Shown here one piece after another: positions 10,475 through 22,552 of a DNA stretch of 64,000 nucleotides. The DNA comes from Drosophila pseudoobscura (lineage: Eukaryota; Arthropoda; Insecta; Diptera; Drosophilidae): positions 26,970,001 to 27,034,000 of the forward strand of contig NC_046679.1 of NCBI RefSeq assembly GCF_009870125.1, written 5' to 3'. Below the pieces are notes generated by a model. It saw only the letters and a list, made by a program, of their open reading frames with translations, ran no database searches and was not told where the DNA came from. The stretch's first letter is position 1. Every line of letters begins with the position of its first letter. A program made the translations under genes and the position numbers.

Positions 10475-13400
10475 ATCCTCTTCCGTTCTGGAGTTCTCAG
10501 CGAATTGGAGGCCAAACGCGATGTCCTGCTCTCGGATCGCATCATACAGCTGCAGGCCTTCTGTCGCGGCTACTTGGCCCGCAAGAAGATGTCACAGCGA
10601 AGAGTTCAGGTAACTTTGAAACCCTTAACAGAAACATCTGAACAGAAAACAACTAAAATCTTCTATTATTTCTTTAGGAACTCGCTGTACGCTGCATTCA
10701 GAGGAATGTCAAGGCTTTCCTGGCCGTTCGTGACTGGCCCTGGTGGCGTCTGTTGGTTCGAGTGACGCCCCTGCTCAATGTGCATCGCACTGAGGAGCAG
10801 CTAAAGACCGCCAATGAGGAGCTACTGATGCTGCGCGCCAAGCTGGAGAAGATCGAGTGCGATCGCAGCGAGGTCAAGGCGGAGAATCAGAAGCTGGAAG
10901 CCAAGGTAAGTGTCTGCAGATGGACAAGTTGCGTCTGATTTGGTGTCCAATTAAAATAGCATAGCCACAAAAAGAACCTGGGCTGACATGACATGTCATC
11001 TGTGACCACACGTCTTATGTCTGTGCGTTGGCTTTCGTTTCGACTATTTGGGTCGCCAAAAGATGGCGAAAGATGGTGAAAATGAATGTCTAATATATAG
11101 ATTTTATTTGTGGTAGATAAAATATCTGAGAAATATAGAAATAATTAGGGGTAATATATGAATAAATACAAATTTTATAGGAATTAATGTCCTTAGAGCG
11201 GATAGGATAAAAATCTCATTAGAAAGCTCCACAAGATTCGTGCTTTCTCATTGCTTAACAAATAAATCTGTGGATACATTTCCTTTCTATCAATTTCAAG
11301 ATCAATTCTCTAGAGATGCACAAGTCTTAAAGAAAACATTTTTAAATGGAATAGAATTCAATTCGGCTTTCTTCATTAATAGATTCCATTACAAAATATG
11401 TCTTTATCGATTTCGAGAGCAAATTCCCTTGTCGTCTAATCGATCTGTGGCTATAAGTATTTTAGTACCCGTCTCGCTGGTAGATTTCCATCCCTTTGGC
11501 GTTGGCTTTTCTTTTCTTGTTCTGAAGGGATCTATAAATAGCATCGCATTTTGGGCATTGAACACCAACTGACTCTGAAACTCTTCTGAGAGTCATTCGT
11601 GAGTGTCGTGCCGTACCGTGCCTCTTGTGTGTGTCTTTCTGTGGAGATGGATACCAATGTTTCGCACAGATCGTGCCACCAGAATAGATACGCCAGAATG
11701 TATTTTTAAATGCTCTAAAAGATCATTAATAATACTTTGTCGCGCTACAATTGAGCTGCAGCTGGGGATACACTCTTTGGGGGAACGTATTGGTTCGGGA
11801 TCTGCTGCCTGCTTGGGTTTATTTTACATAATTCCCCTGCACCCACAGCAAAGATTGCCAAATTATGGGATCATCAACAGTTGGCCGAAAATCGACTCTG
11901 TCTGGCCAAAAGATTATGTGATGTGTGTGGCAGAATGTTGCAATTGACTTGGCGGCGTCTCTGCTCTCTTCCGATCTTTTGTGGTCTTTCGCCCTCTCTC
12001 TCGCTCTCGCTCTCGCTCTATCTGGCTTGCCGAAAAGCCACAAGACCCGGCAGAGCTTTTGGCCAGAACCAAACGAACCCCGGCAAGACGCAAGACCCAG
12101 AGCACACGCATCACTTAGTCGCCGAGCAAACGTTGCGCACGCCTGAGGCCCCACCGTGGCGCCGTCTACGTTCGGGAGAGATTCGATACGATCTGATACG
12201 ATACCAGACGATCCATCTATCCGTCCGTTTCGTGCGTGTGTGAACAAACGGGTGCCAAAAGCCATAATACCATAATAAAAAAACAAAATCCGCAGTGAGA
12301 AAAAACAAAGGAAATTCTTGTCGTATTTTTTTCTTTTGGCAATTCGATGCTATTGCCAGCGCGTGCTAACACAAAAATTTCAGGCCCGAAGATAAATTTA
12401 AAATTGCATTCAACGGTCTCAAGTTTTTGACAATCTCCCCTTCATCCCCTGCACACACAAAACATAATATAATATATTGTAAACCGCAAGAGAAAACTAA
12501 ACCATTTCTCGACTGAAATAACGAACCAAAACGACACCATACGACACCGAAAATTTTGAAATTTAGCTACGAAAAATTAGAATAAAAATTGGCCAAGGAC
12601 CACTCCCCCACCCTCTCTGCATCCCCTACTAACCCACCCCACGACCCCCTATTCCTAGTCCCTTAATCCTAATGCCTCCTCTGTCGCCTGCTAATGAGGC
12701 CAATGCTGACATTGCAGCTGCGGCAGACGAGGAAGTACCATACCCAGAGACCCAGCTCCGGCATCCTGGCCATGAGTCGCCTCTAGAGTCGGACAGACGG
12801 GAGAAGGAACGATTCCTCGAACGAGTGCTGGCAGCCATGAATGGAACACGCGGTAGTGGTGGCGGTGGGACTGCCACCATTTCCCACAACAGCAGCAACT
12901 CCTCGCTGAACTCCACTCTGAGTGGCTCAACCTCTGTCCCATTGGCCCGACCCCCGAAACCGCCGACCAGCCAGGCACGGAAGCAGCTCCGACTGCTGCC
13001 CAAGCAGCGGGAGCAGAGTCCCGTCCTGAGCAATGGCCACGGCCACACAAGACACAACACGACTAGCAACACCACTAGCTCCACCCACACCTACAACAAT
13101 TACACCTCCTCCAAGCGTGGCAGCAGCAGCAGTGGCGGTGGCTCGTCGCTTTCAACGTCCTTGCTGGGTAAGGACCTGAACCTGAAGCAGGAGGACAGTG
13201 AAAGCCACTACGAGATCTCGCTGAAACTGCCTTTCAACCAATCCTCCACAGCGGCCTCACAGGAGAGGGAGCGGGAACGGGATCGTGTGCGACTGGTGAA
13301 CCGTTCGCCAAGTCCCGCCTATTCGATCTCCTCGCGCTCCTCCGCCGTCTCCTCCTCCGTGTCCAATTGCTCGCGCCTGCAGACGCCTCCAAGGCGCGTC

Positions 13401-15484
13401 TTTCCCCAGAGCTACACGCGGGACAGATCGGGTGGCGTGGATCCCTACGAGATGCGGCAGCTGGAGAGCTCCCCGGTGGTCTTTGATGGCAATCTGTCGT
13501 TTGTGCTCGGCTGCCAGCGACAACCCGTGCATCAGACGATGAGGGCCTCACCCTCGTTCGAGGATCCGCGCACCTCGTCCGCGTACTTGAGCGAGAAGAT
13601 CAAGAATTTCCTGAAGCGCACCGATCACGTGCAGGAGGAGTGGACCGCTATGGGCAGGAGGACGCGCCGGACAACCACCACGAGCAGGAGCAGCCGTGGC
13701 GAAGGCGCGGACAGCCGCTGCACCACTCCAGGAAGCACTTGCTCCGGCTACGATGACTACGACACGATCTCCCTGATCGAGCGGCAACGCGAACGGAACA
13801 GCATGGAGCGTTGTGGGTCCGTGGGACGCACTCGATCCTCCCAGAACATCCTCACGAAGGCCTTCCAGCTGGCAAAACAACTGCCACACACTCCGACATC
13901 ACGGGGCAACTCCCAGGCCAGGGAGCGCGAGTCCTCGGTGGCCAGCACCAGCATCGCGACGAATGGGAATGACGACGACGATGATCGCACCATACACGAG
14001 GAGGATGATGAGGTAGCCACCGCCTAACCTTGATCTCTCTCTGACACAATTTCTAAACGCCTCCGTAATGGCTGTGGGGGTGATGATGTCTCCATGGGTC
14101 CATAAATTAGAAATTCTTAAAGACGGGAGGCAGACAGGTAGGGGCTTCCATGCTGCGCGGTGACATTGACAGCAGTAATCCTCTCTCGCTCTCTTCCCTG
14201 CTCTGTCTCCCCTCTATATGGTAGATATAGATTGTATTTTTAGATCCGTAAACTATGTGATTCATGCCGAGGAATTCTTTTAGTTGGAGGCAGGGAATAT
14301 TCCATATTCATATATCCATAGGGGACTGAATGTTTTGTTTTGTTTGGGGCTGGTTCTGGAAATTTTTATAGAACTGGAGAATGTTTTCAACACTTTTCCT
14401 GAGGGGCCAATGAACTGCGAAGAGTGGAGCACCTTGAATCTGTAGAATACCATACGGAATACCACTCATTGAGTCAGTTTTTCAATTTGGTGTCATGGGC
14501 ATCCATTGAGTAATCGAGAGAGTGTTGACAGTAATTCTTTGATCTATGAATGAGAGATCTTTCAGACTTATGGGGGATCTCTGAGGATATGTTTAGTGAC
14601 TCTGTCATCGGATCTTATGAAGAGATATTCTGGGATCCGTGAATGATTCGTCATTAAAAAGTATTTTCTTTAGTTTCCATGATTGGTAACGAAGTACTTG
14701 GTATCATGAGGTCTTACAGAAAGCATTCCGTGTGGTCCTTGGGCCTTGTTTCATATTGTAATCATGTTCAACAAAATTGTGGCAGAATTTGTAGATAAAT
14801 TAAACTTTAAGAGACTTTTTAAGAGCTACTAAATTTCTCGTGCAGCCATGATCCCATTCTTTGGGTTCCACTGCGGAATATACGAAAATTATGGTTCCTA
14901 GAATCTCCACCAGACATTTGTTTACTGTGGAAATAAATATCCGACATATGGCAGGCAGTAATCGGAAACGGAATCCGAGAGAATGTTCGAAAAAAAACAC
15001 AACAAACAAAAATATAATTTCTTTGAATTAAATGAAACACTATTTTCTCAAATATTTGCACTAACATTGGCCCACGCCCCCAATTTTCGTTGCAGCTGTC
15101 GGAGCTGACGGTGGATCTGGCCGAGGAGCGATCGACGGCCCATATTGCCACCGAACGCCTGGAGGCAGAGACCGGCGAGCGTTTGAAGCTGGAGAAGGAG
15201 CTCGGTGAGCAGGCTGGCAAGGTGAAGAACCTGCAGGAGACCACAGAGAAGCTGGAGATGGAGCTGATCTGCGCCAAGTCCGATCTGAATGGCATATCAG
15301 AGGATGAGGAAGGCGACAACGAGGAGGGAAGCGGTGGCGTCTACAAGCTCAAGTACGAGCGCGTGGCCCGGGAGCTGGAGTTCACGAAGCGGCGTCTGCA
15401 GACGCAGCACGAGCACGATCTGGAACAGCTGGTCGGGCTTAAGAAGCAATTGGAGAAGAAGGTATGCCTGATCGTTTTGCCTGG

Positions 15485-15517
<33 letters not shown>

Positions 15518-18500
15518 ATCATTGTAATCCCTTTCTGCTTGTAGCTTTCGGATGCCTACGAGGAAGTTGAGGAGCAACGCCAGGTTGTGGGCCAATGGAA
15601 GCGCAAGGCACAGAAGATGACCAACGAGATGAACGATCTGCGCATGCTGCTCGAGGAGCAGAATGCCCGTAACAATTTGCTCGAGAAGAAGCAGCGCAAA
15701 TTCGATGCCGAGTGCCAATCGCTGCAGGATGCCTCCAGGCAGGAGCGCCAGGCCAAGGAACGCTATGGCCGCGAAAAGGATGTCCTCCAAGCGGAGAAAT
15801 TTACCCTAGAGCAAACACTGGCGGTACGTACTAGCGTTGAAGGGGAGAGGATATTCCTTGTTGATGTAGGTCTGGGGCAACATGTGTTGGAGTTTACACT
15901 GTGCTACAGGGGGTTCTTTTTTATAGATATCAACAGAAGATATTTTCTTTCAATCTACCAATTGTTTGTTGTTTTAGACCTAAAGGACTCGCAGATGTGG
16001 CTTCTCTACAATTATGATCTATTTAGGAAAGATACCAATAACGACAGTTCTTATTGTCTTTGACATTCAATTTCCCATTAAATATCATTTTAAAAACGAT
16101 TATCGTTTATAATTAGCTCAAGAATAGTTCTGGGCACAAAAAAATGCCTTTGTAGCTTAGTGTTTGAACAAGTGGCGGCGTCGGCGGCACATTTTGCAGC
16201 AGATACAGATACAGATACTGCATATCTGAGACTCAGAGACTGGGAAACTTGTTCGGCTTGTTTGCCCATGCATAGCCATAGCCACAGCCACAGCTCTGGC
16301 CTCTACCTAGAGCCTGCTGCTGCTGCTGCCCACGACACTCGACACACGACAGACAGACAGATAGACAGACACATGGGTTGGGTACGCATGTGCGGCATGT
16401 TGCATAGGTACTCCATTCCCATTTCAAGATTTTCCATGCGCGCTGTTTCTTTGGTTCTCGGCTCTCGGTTCTTGGTGTTTTTCGTGTTTTTATCGGCCTG
16501 TACTTGAGGTTCTCTCTTGCGGATGACTCTCTCTCTCTCTGTCTGTGGTTCTCCGACTGCTTGGTCACACATTTGTGGATCTCTGCTTTGCTGCTTTCTT
16601 CATTGTTCTGTTCCGCTACGACAGTAGCTCGACGAACGTCAATGCGCGATAACTGGAGTACATACATATCACACAAGACAATCCCGCAGCAGTTCTATCT
16701 GTCTGTGTGCCTGAAAAAAAAGAAAAGAAATTAAAACATTTACGGCGTCCTCATTACGCGCTTTCGATACTTATAATTAACTGGAAAAAGCCCATGGAGG
16801 GTGATAACTGAACGACGACCGACTGTCCGCTGCGATTTAGATACGGAATACGGGCCGAAGAGAATACAGAAAGAAAGAAAAGAATTCCCAGCAGAAAAGA
16901 AACCCCAGCCCAACCCCGAAAACCAATTACACAGCCATGAGTTTCCGTTATGCTACGCGAATGATTCAAGTACGTCCGTCTTGATTCGGAATGAGAACAG
17001 CAGCACTAAAAATCCCAGTCACAGATCTCTGAATCATCTGAGAAATACATATCTCTGTGTTTTTGCAGGACACACGCTTGGATCTGGACCTCAAGGAGGA
17101 GAAGCTTGCCTCGCTGCAGCGCGAACTGGAGGAGATGACATTCGGTGGCAGCACCGAGGAGGAGTTTGCCCAACTGCGACGATCCAAGAACGAGACTGAG
17201 CGACGGGCCAAAGAGCAGGAAGAGGAACTGGACGAGATGGCCGGCCAAATACAGCTGCTGGAGCAGGCCAAACTCCGTCTGGAGATGACGCTGGAGACGA
17301 TGCGCAAAGAGGCACGCAGAGAATCACAGCAGCGCGACGAGGAGCTGGAGGAGGTGCGTGGCAATGGCTACAAGAAGATAAAGGCGCTGGAGTGCCAGCT
17401 GGAAACGGAGCACGAGGAGCGCACGCTGCTGTTGCGCGAGAAGCACGAGCTGGAGCGGCGTCTCTCCTCCATGGAGGACCGCGACCGTGTGGATCGCGAT
17501 GCCGAGGAGGCGCTCAACCAGAAGCTGCGCCGCGACCTGCGCAAATACAAGGCCCTGCTGAAGGATGCCCAGACGCAGTTGGAGCGACTCAAAGCAGACA
17601 CGCCCGGCAAGACGCTGATTCGACAGCTGCGCAATCAGCTGGAGGATGCCGAGTCCGCCCGCAGCCTGGCCATGAAGGCACGCCAGACGGCCGAGGCCGA
17701 GCTGACGGAAGTGCAGGCCATGTTCGAGGAGTCTCATCGGGCGCGCAACGATGCCGAGGAGCGAGCCAACGTGGCGCATCGCGATCGGGCCGAGCTGCAG
17801 GCCCAGATCGAGGAGAACGAGGAGGAGCTGAGCGAACTGATGAAAAAGTACAGTGCCACGGTGAAGCAGCTGAATTCCGAGCAGATCAATGTGTCCGAGG
17901 CGGAGTTCAAGCTCAACGAAATGGAGGCCGAGCGCAACAATCTGAAGGAGCAGGTGGGAGAGCTCCAGCACAGGCTGGATAATGTAGAGAACCTGGGTGA
18001 TCCCTCCATGGCCATGATGTCCAAGCGGTAAGTAGAGGAGTACCAAACATATATATATTCGATGAATGTCACTATCTCATTCTGTTCTGTTCTGTTCTGT
18101 TCTGTTGTAGCTTGGAGCTGCGCACCAAGGAGCTGGAGTCCCGCCTCGAGCTGGAGCAGGCAACGCGTGCCCGCCTCGAGGTGCAGGTGAACCGTCACAA
18201 GGAGGCCCTGGAGAAGCTGCAGAACGAGGTCACCCAGTCGAAGATGCGCGAAATGCAAGCCCAAGAAATGCTCAAGAAGTCGCAGAAGAGTCTGCGCGAC
18301 ATGCGCGAGGAGTATCACACGGTCTCGAGTCGCGAGCAGGAGTCGCTGACGCGTCGCAAGGATCTCGAGAAGAAAATGGAGCAAATGGAGTCGGAGGGAG
18401 CGGCCCTAAAGAACGATCTGCGCCTGGCCCTGCAACGGATAGCGGATCTGCAGCAGGCCATGGAGGAAGAGGGCGAGGAAGAGTTAAGCGAGAGGTAGGA

Positions 18501-18776
18501 GAACGCGGGGATATGTTTTTTTCTGATAATTAATTTGTTCTGTGCAATTGCAGCGATGAGAGCATCAGTTCGGTGGGCTCCATCAGCGACCTGGAGGACC
18601 GACTGCGACCGGTGCATGTGAAGCGCAGCTCGCAGCAGTCCTTAAACGGCGGTAGCCTTGTGGGGCCCAGCCACACAAGGACTTTGGTCTGCGAAAAGGA
18701 CGACAACAGCCCTAGGTACGCTGACAACGAAGTCAACTCGAACAGCAGCAGACAGCAGCAGCAGCACAAGCATTAA
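10475..18776 (+). CDS. Mhcl: Myosin XVIII-type heavy chain (Mhcl): lever arm and coiled-coil tail exons
   Basis: Coding exons common to the gene are 10475-10609, 10678-10905, 15096-15461, 15545-15823, 17069-18027, 18111-18494 and 18554-18776, and all joins hold frame. The first starts ILFRSGVLSELE, the end of a myosin converter, followed by an IQ motif (LQAFCRGYLARKK) and a second IQ-like segment plus the WPWWRL stretch typical of the head-tail junction. The rest is about 630 residues of heptad coiled coil (LEEMTFGGSTEEEFAQL..., LERRLSSMEDRDR). The tail ends in a Ser-rich piece (SISSVGSISDLEDRL) matching class XVIII rather than muscle myosin II. The motor domain is absent from the window and must be upstream. 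Family knowledge: MYO18 proteins lack normal ATPase activity and tether actin, Golgi or membranes. In flies Mhcl is reported in mesoderm and muscle. The gene symbol is assigned from the class XVIII tail plus Drosophila context. Confidence 0.9.
12672..14012 (+). CDS. Mhcl: Candidate second alternative first coding exon of Mhcl (447-residue disordered N-terminus)
   Basis: The open frame runs from ATG 12672 (MPPLSPANEANADI) to a donor GATGAG|GTAGCC after 14012, in phase 0. It lies inside the 10906-15095 myosin intron. The next acceptor (before 15096) is phase 0 and gives a continuous protein into LSELTVDLAEER. Without splicing the frame ends five codons later at 14027. The sequence is Ser/Thr-rich and disordered: an Asn/Ser/Thr tract at about residues 75-130, poly-Ser/Gly (SSSSGGGSS), ER/RE repeats, a short ordered-looking block (LSEKIKNFLKRTDHV) and an acidic NDDDDD tail. 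The 5' UTR probably lies in the roughly 400 non-coding bases upstream (12240-12671). It would make an isoform that lacks motor and IQ regions but keeps the coiled coil. A stand-alone nested gene is the alternative. Confidence 0.7.
15486..15518 (+). repeat. (TC)n microsatellite in an Mhcl intron
   Basis: About sixteen TC dinucleotides lie in the 83-bp intron between the exons ending at 15461 and starting at 15545. They form most of the intron's pyrimidine content upstream of TTGTAG, so length changes could affect splicing strength. Confidence 0.85.
16937..16969 (+). CDS. Mhcl: Candidate third alternative first coding exon of Mhcl (11 residues)
   Basis: ATG at 16937 opens MSFRYATRMIQ, followed at once by a consensus donor CAA|GTACGT in phase 0. 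The next acceptor, TTTTGCAG before 17069, is phase 0 and leads into DTRLDLDLKEEK. An isoform starting here would be tail-only: 532 residues with the proximal C-terminus or about 585 with the distal one. The preceding ~140 bases (from about 16800) are purine-rich and gene-leader-like. The small size means chance cannot be excluded, but ATG, short open frame, strong donor and matching phase coincide. Confidence 0.55.
18081..18105 (+). repeat. (TCTGT)5 pentanucleotide tract forming an Mhcl polypyrimidine tract
   Basis: Five perfect TCTGT units end five bases before the acceptor TTGTAG|C of the exon starting at 18111. The repeat itself is the pyrimidine tract of this 83-bp intron. Confidence 0.9.
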
Positions 18777-19300
18777 GCACATCACCACCACCGCCACGTA
18801 GCTCTCTCTCTCTCACACTCACCACGAACCATCTATATCCCATGCCATCTCTATATCTGTCTGTCGCTCGCTCGCTCGATAGCTTAATACTATGCCCATA
18901 TCGCTAGTTAGATAGTCTGTAAGGTCTGTTTGCTATTGCCGGCTTTTCTAATTTAAATAATTAAATCATACATGCAAACCATTCGCTCCGCTCCGCCAAC
19001 ATCCACCTCCACAAATGACCCAAAAAAAAACCAACAACCGACAACCAAAACGCCGCTGCTAACGCTCCTGCTCCTGCTCCTGCAACGACTCCTGCCATTA
19101 AAACCGAAAAAACAAACTCGTAAAAACCAAACATCCCAAAAAACAACAAACGATGCGTGTAAATAATGCGTTAATGCAACAAATCCCGCCCGCCCTAAAC
19201 TCCACACTCCGCTCCGCTCCTGCCGCCCTGCTCTAATCCGACCCGTCGCCCGTCCTCCGCGTGTGTGTGCGTGTAAACCATTAGCTTTTTCTTATTGTAG

Positions 19301-19520
19301 AATAACAGTGACGTCGCCGTCGTCGCCACACATTCATAAAATGGCACTGGCGGCCAAAGCCATACCGGCCACCAAACCGGACACAAAATTAGCAGAAGCA
19401 ACTGCAACAGCAACAACAGCGGCAGCAGCTACAACCATCTGGAGGCCAAAGGCAACATCCACACCGACGACGATGACTCTAAGACCGGTGGATGTTCAAC
19501 AGAATGGCCAGAAGCCGTAG
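19301..19520 (+). CDS. Mhcl: Candidate alternative terminal exon of Mhcl
   Basis: The last common exon contains a donor, CCCTAG|GTACGC, after 18715 (phase 2). A pyrimidine-rich acceptor, CTTATTGTAG, ends at 19300. The join gives ...NSPR then ITVTSPSSPHIHK and a 72-residue Ala/Thr-rich end stopping at 19520 (QNGQKP). Reading through the donor instead gives a 20-residue Gln/Ser end (QQQQHKH) stopping at 18776. Both are open, so two C-termini are possible. The SPR/TSPSSP junction creates proline-directed Ser/Thr sites. Confidence 0.6.
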
Positions 19521-20257
19521 ATGAACCCTTCGCCCTTGTTTGTGGCTCTCGTGGCTGTAGTTTGTAATTTGTATTTTAATTTTTTTGATTATTTATTAGT
19601 TGTTTATGATTATTATTTGATTACTGTTTAGTTCAATATGTTTAACTATTTATTATCGAAATATAGCTACATGATATACAATACCTATAATATGATATAT
19701 GATACCCGACCCGAGTATGACCAGTAAGACGTATGAGAACCGAACCAACCCAACCCAATCGTAGTTAATTTAATTTGCGCGACAGTCCCTAAAACCAAAA
19801 CCAAGTGATTAACAATGTTTTTATCTCTCAAAGCAAGGAAAAACGAAAAAAGAAAGAATGAAACAAAAATGGATACTAACCCTATAGCCTATATAGAATA
19901 TAGTCCACCTATCCTATAGCCAACTTAACTTAAATGAAATTAGTTAAACGCGTTTCAAAATCATAGGCAAGTGTATGCAAAATCCAGAATTAACTTGAAT
20001 CTTTTATCGAACTAAATCGCATAGAGAAACATCTCCTATTCTTATACGAAATCATCTCTGCATAACAATGCATTCATTCATTCATTAGCTTTATTCAACG
20101 CACTCACTCTCATTCATAACTAAAGAAAGAAAAACTAAACATAAAAAATCATCATAAATCATCATCATCAATCATAAAATCATCTTCATCGTCATAATTA
20201 TATGATATTCAACGGAAAAGATTCATGAAAACCCCCGTATTAAGAACTAACAAAACA

Positions 20258-20263
20258 AATAAA
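20258..20263 (+). terminator. Poly(A) signal AATAAA for Mhcl
   Basis: First AATAAA in an AT-rich 3' UTR of about 740 bases after the distal stop at 19520. It is followed by T/G-containing sequence, and the DNA changes to GC-rich non-UTR character within 50 bases. Confidence 0.6.
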
Positions 20264-20620
20264 TATATTGTTATAAAACTCAAACAAAAGCTGTGTGTCT
20301 CTGTGTACTATATGATGACGGCTGTCCACTCCAGGCGCCTGACCGGCTGACATCGCTAGCTCCCCGCCGGCTCCTGCGCACGGGGCCACGATTCCTCGAG
20401 CTGTGGCCTTTGGCCTGGGCGAGCTTTGGGTCCGGCCACTGCAATGGCCCTATTCCTTGCGTCCCACACTGTTTTCTTCGCCACTCCAGACCGGCGCTAG
20501 ACTGGCGCTAAGTCGACAATGTGGCGTCACAAACACTGCAGCAGGGACTAATGTTCGACTGGGAGCCGGGAAATAATGTCAGCAACCCCCCATTCATACG
20601 ACGCGGAATCAAATGCTGGG

Positions 20621-21943
20621 CTTTACTTATACTAAGCTAAATTTTGATGAATAAAACTACTTAGAAATCATCCTGCTGTGTTTTGTATCAACGAAATTAC
20701 CCTGATTACAAAAAGGTGTGGCACGCCCAGATATGTTCACTAATAGCGGACAAAATTATATTTTTGATTGGGGAAAATGTCCTTGATCCTTGCAAAGGAC
20801 TCCATCAAAGCAAGGACATTTTTCCGATCACAGGAAGTCATCGCACACCCAGATCGGCCTTCAAAAAGCCGAGAAAACTGAATATGTATGCTTGGGGTTG
20901 ATGGAGTCCTTGGTAAAGGATCAAGGACATTTTTCTTATCACGGCGGGCCATGGCACGACCCGATCAGGCCGTAAATAAGGGAGAAATAGGATATATATG
21001 TACGTCTGGAGAAAATATCCTTGATCCTTGGTCCTCGATAAGGACTCCATCAAGTCAGGGACATTTTTCCGAACACAGGAAGACATCACACGTCCCGATC
21101 GGCAATCAAATAACGGAGGAAAAAAACTGGCTTGTAATTGTTTGAGAAAATGTAGTTCATGGAATCGCCAATAGAGGCGCCACCGTACAAAGAAAAAAAC
21201 CTCGCGTCAAATGGCTAAAATACCAGGCGAACAGAAGTCAGCAGAAGGTAACTGATTTTTTAAAAATTTGCGCCCCCTAAAGTATGCAACAAAATTGTTT
21301 GCATTTTCTTCAGTTGCTTGCTGCTGATTTCTGTTCGCCTGGTATTTTAGCCATTTGACGCGAGGTTTTTTCTTTGTACGGTGGCGCCTCTATCGGCGAT
21401 CTGATGAACTACATTTTCGCAAACAATTACAAACCAGTTTTTTTCCTCCGTTATTTGATTGCCGATCGGGACGTGCGACGTCTTCCTGTGTTCGGAAAAA
21501 TGTCCCTGACTTGATGGAGTCCTTATCGAGGACCAAGGATCAAGGATATTTTCTACAGGCATATATATCTTGTTTTCTCCCTTATTTACGGCCTGATCGG
21601 GTCGTGCCATGGCCCGCCGTGATAAGAAAAATGTCCTTGATCCTTTGCCAAGGACTCCAACAACCCCAAGAATACATATTCAGTTTTCTCGGCTTTTTGA
21701 AGTCCGATCTGGGTGTGCGATGGCTTCCTGTGATCGGAAAAATGTCCTTGCTTCGATGGAGTCCTTTGCAAGGATCAAGGACATTTTCCCCAATCAAAAA
21801 TATATAATTTTCTCCGCTATTTGTGAACCAATCTGGGCGTGCCACGCCTTTTTGTAATCAGGATAATTTCGTTGATACAGGACACTTCAAGGATGATTTC
21901 TTAATATTTTTATTCATCAAAATTAAGCTTAGTATAAGTAAAG
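20621..21943. mobile_element. Foldback-type inverted-repeat element, about 1.3 kb
   Basis: The left arm (about 20621-21251) and right arm (about 21310-21943) are near-perfect reverse complements. The outer ends read CTTTACTTATACTAAGCT and its complement, and the inner ends flank a loop of about 60 bp near 21282. The arms contain smaller inverted and direct sub-repeats around GGACATTTTTCC and CAAGGACTCCATC, which also fold on themselves. No transposase frame is present, so it is non-autonomous. The two arms encode mirror-image spurious frames, which confirms the symmetry. Structure is like Foldback or hairpin MITE-type elements. No obvious target-site duplication was recognised by eye. It sits between the Mhcl 3' end and the NWD-like gene. 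Confidence 0.85.
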
Positions 21944-22149
21944 ACACAATTGGAAAACATTTATATTTACTATCTAAATCTAAATCCTTATATATCCTTA
22001 AATCTAACCACAACGAGATCTATCTATCTAGCTCGCGTAGCCCCTTCCGACTTGGTTTTTTGGCAAAGCGTAGGTTACATAAGTTATCTGTGAAAGAAGA
22101 TAAATTTCAAAATGTATCCATAATCAAATACTGATGCACTTACGTCTCG

Positions 22150-22440
22150 AAGCTGAAGCCCAGCGTGTGATCTGCGATACGAGGATAAACGGGCGTGGAG
22201 CCACTGTCTGAGGGATGCGGAGGCCTGGAACACCTCCCTGCTGAATGCAACCATGAACGAGATCCGTAGAAGATTCCGCAAGAAGCTGGACGAGGACGAA
22301 GAGATCCGTCATCAACGATGATAGAAGAGAACGAGGAGGAAGTGAAGAGAATTAGCGCAGGAACAGTGTCGATCGAGTGCGCGATCATCGATGAAGCCCC
22401 CGGGACTTGTGAATCCTCGCCGACTTTCGCCCGTGTCATA
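22150..22440 (+). pseudogene. Broken protein-coding fragment, unknown origin
   Basis: One frame reads as a gene-like helical segment (CLRDAEAWNTSLLNATMN, then EIRRRFRKKLDEDEEIR) with GC-rich third positions, then meets stops. A neighbouring frame continues as EENEEEVKRISAGTV up to about 22440. The change of frame and in-frame stops argue for a decayed copy. I do not recognise the parent gene. It follows directly on the AT-rich flank of the foldback element. Confidence 0.45.
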
Positions 22441-22552
22441 GGCTTACTGCCGATTCTGCCAAGGTTCTCGAATTAATGAATTTATCTCCAATTACTTCAA
22501 TGTCTAGCATACCCAATTGTGCCTGTCTTTCTTCATTTTGTTGTGTAAACAC

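Noticed and set aside
16160-16676. Opposed frames of 115 and 147 codons in an Mhcl intron
   Set aside because: Built on CAGACAGA, CATAGCCACAG and TCTCTC simple repeats.
17324-18046. Minus-strand 240-codon Leu/His/Gln-rich frame
   Set aside because: Antisense of the Mhcl coiled-coil exon (Glu, Lys and Arg codons read backwards).
20683-21845. Several short frames sharing LIGENVLDPCKG / DIFPITGSHRTP
   Set aside because: Mirror-image frames produced by the inverted-repeat arms; no start context, too short, and both orientations are equally open.
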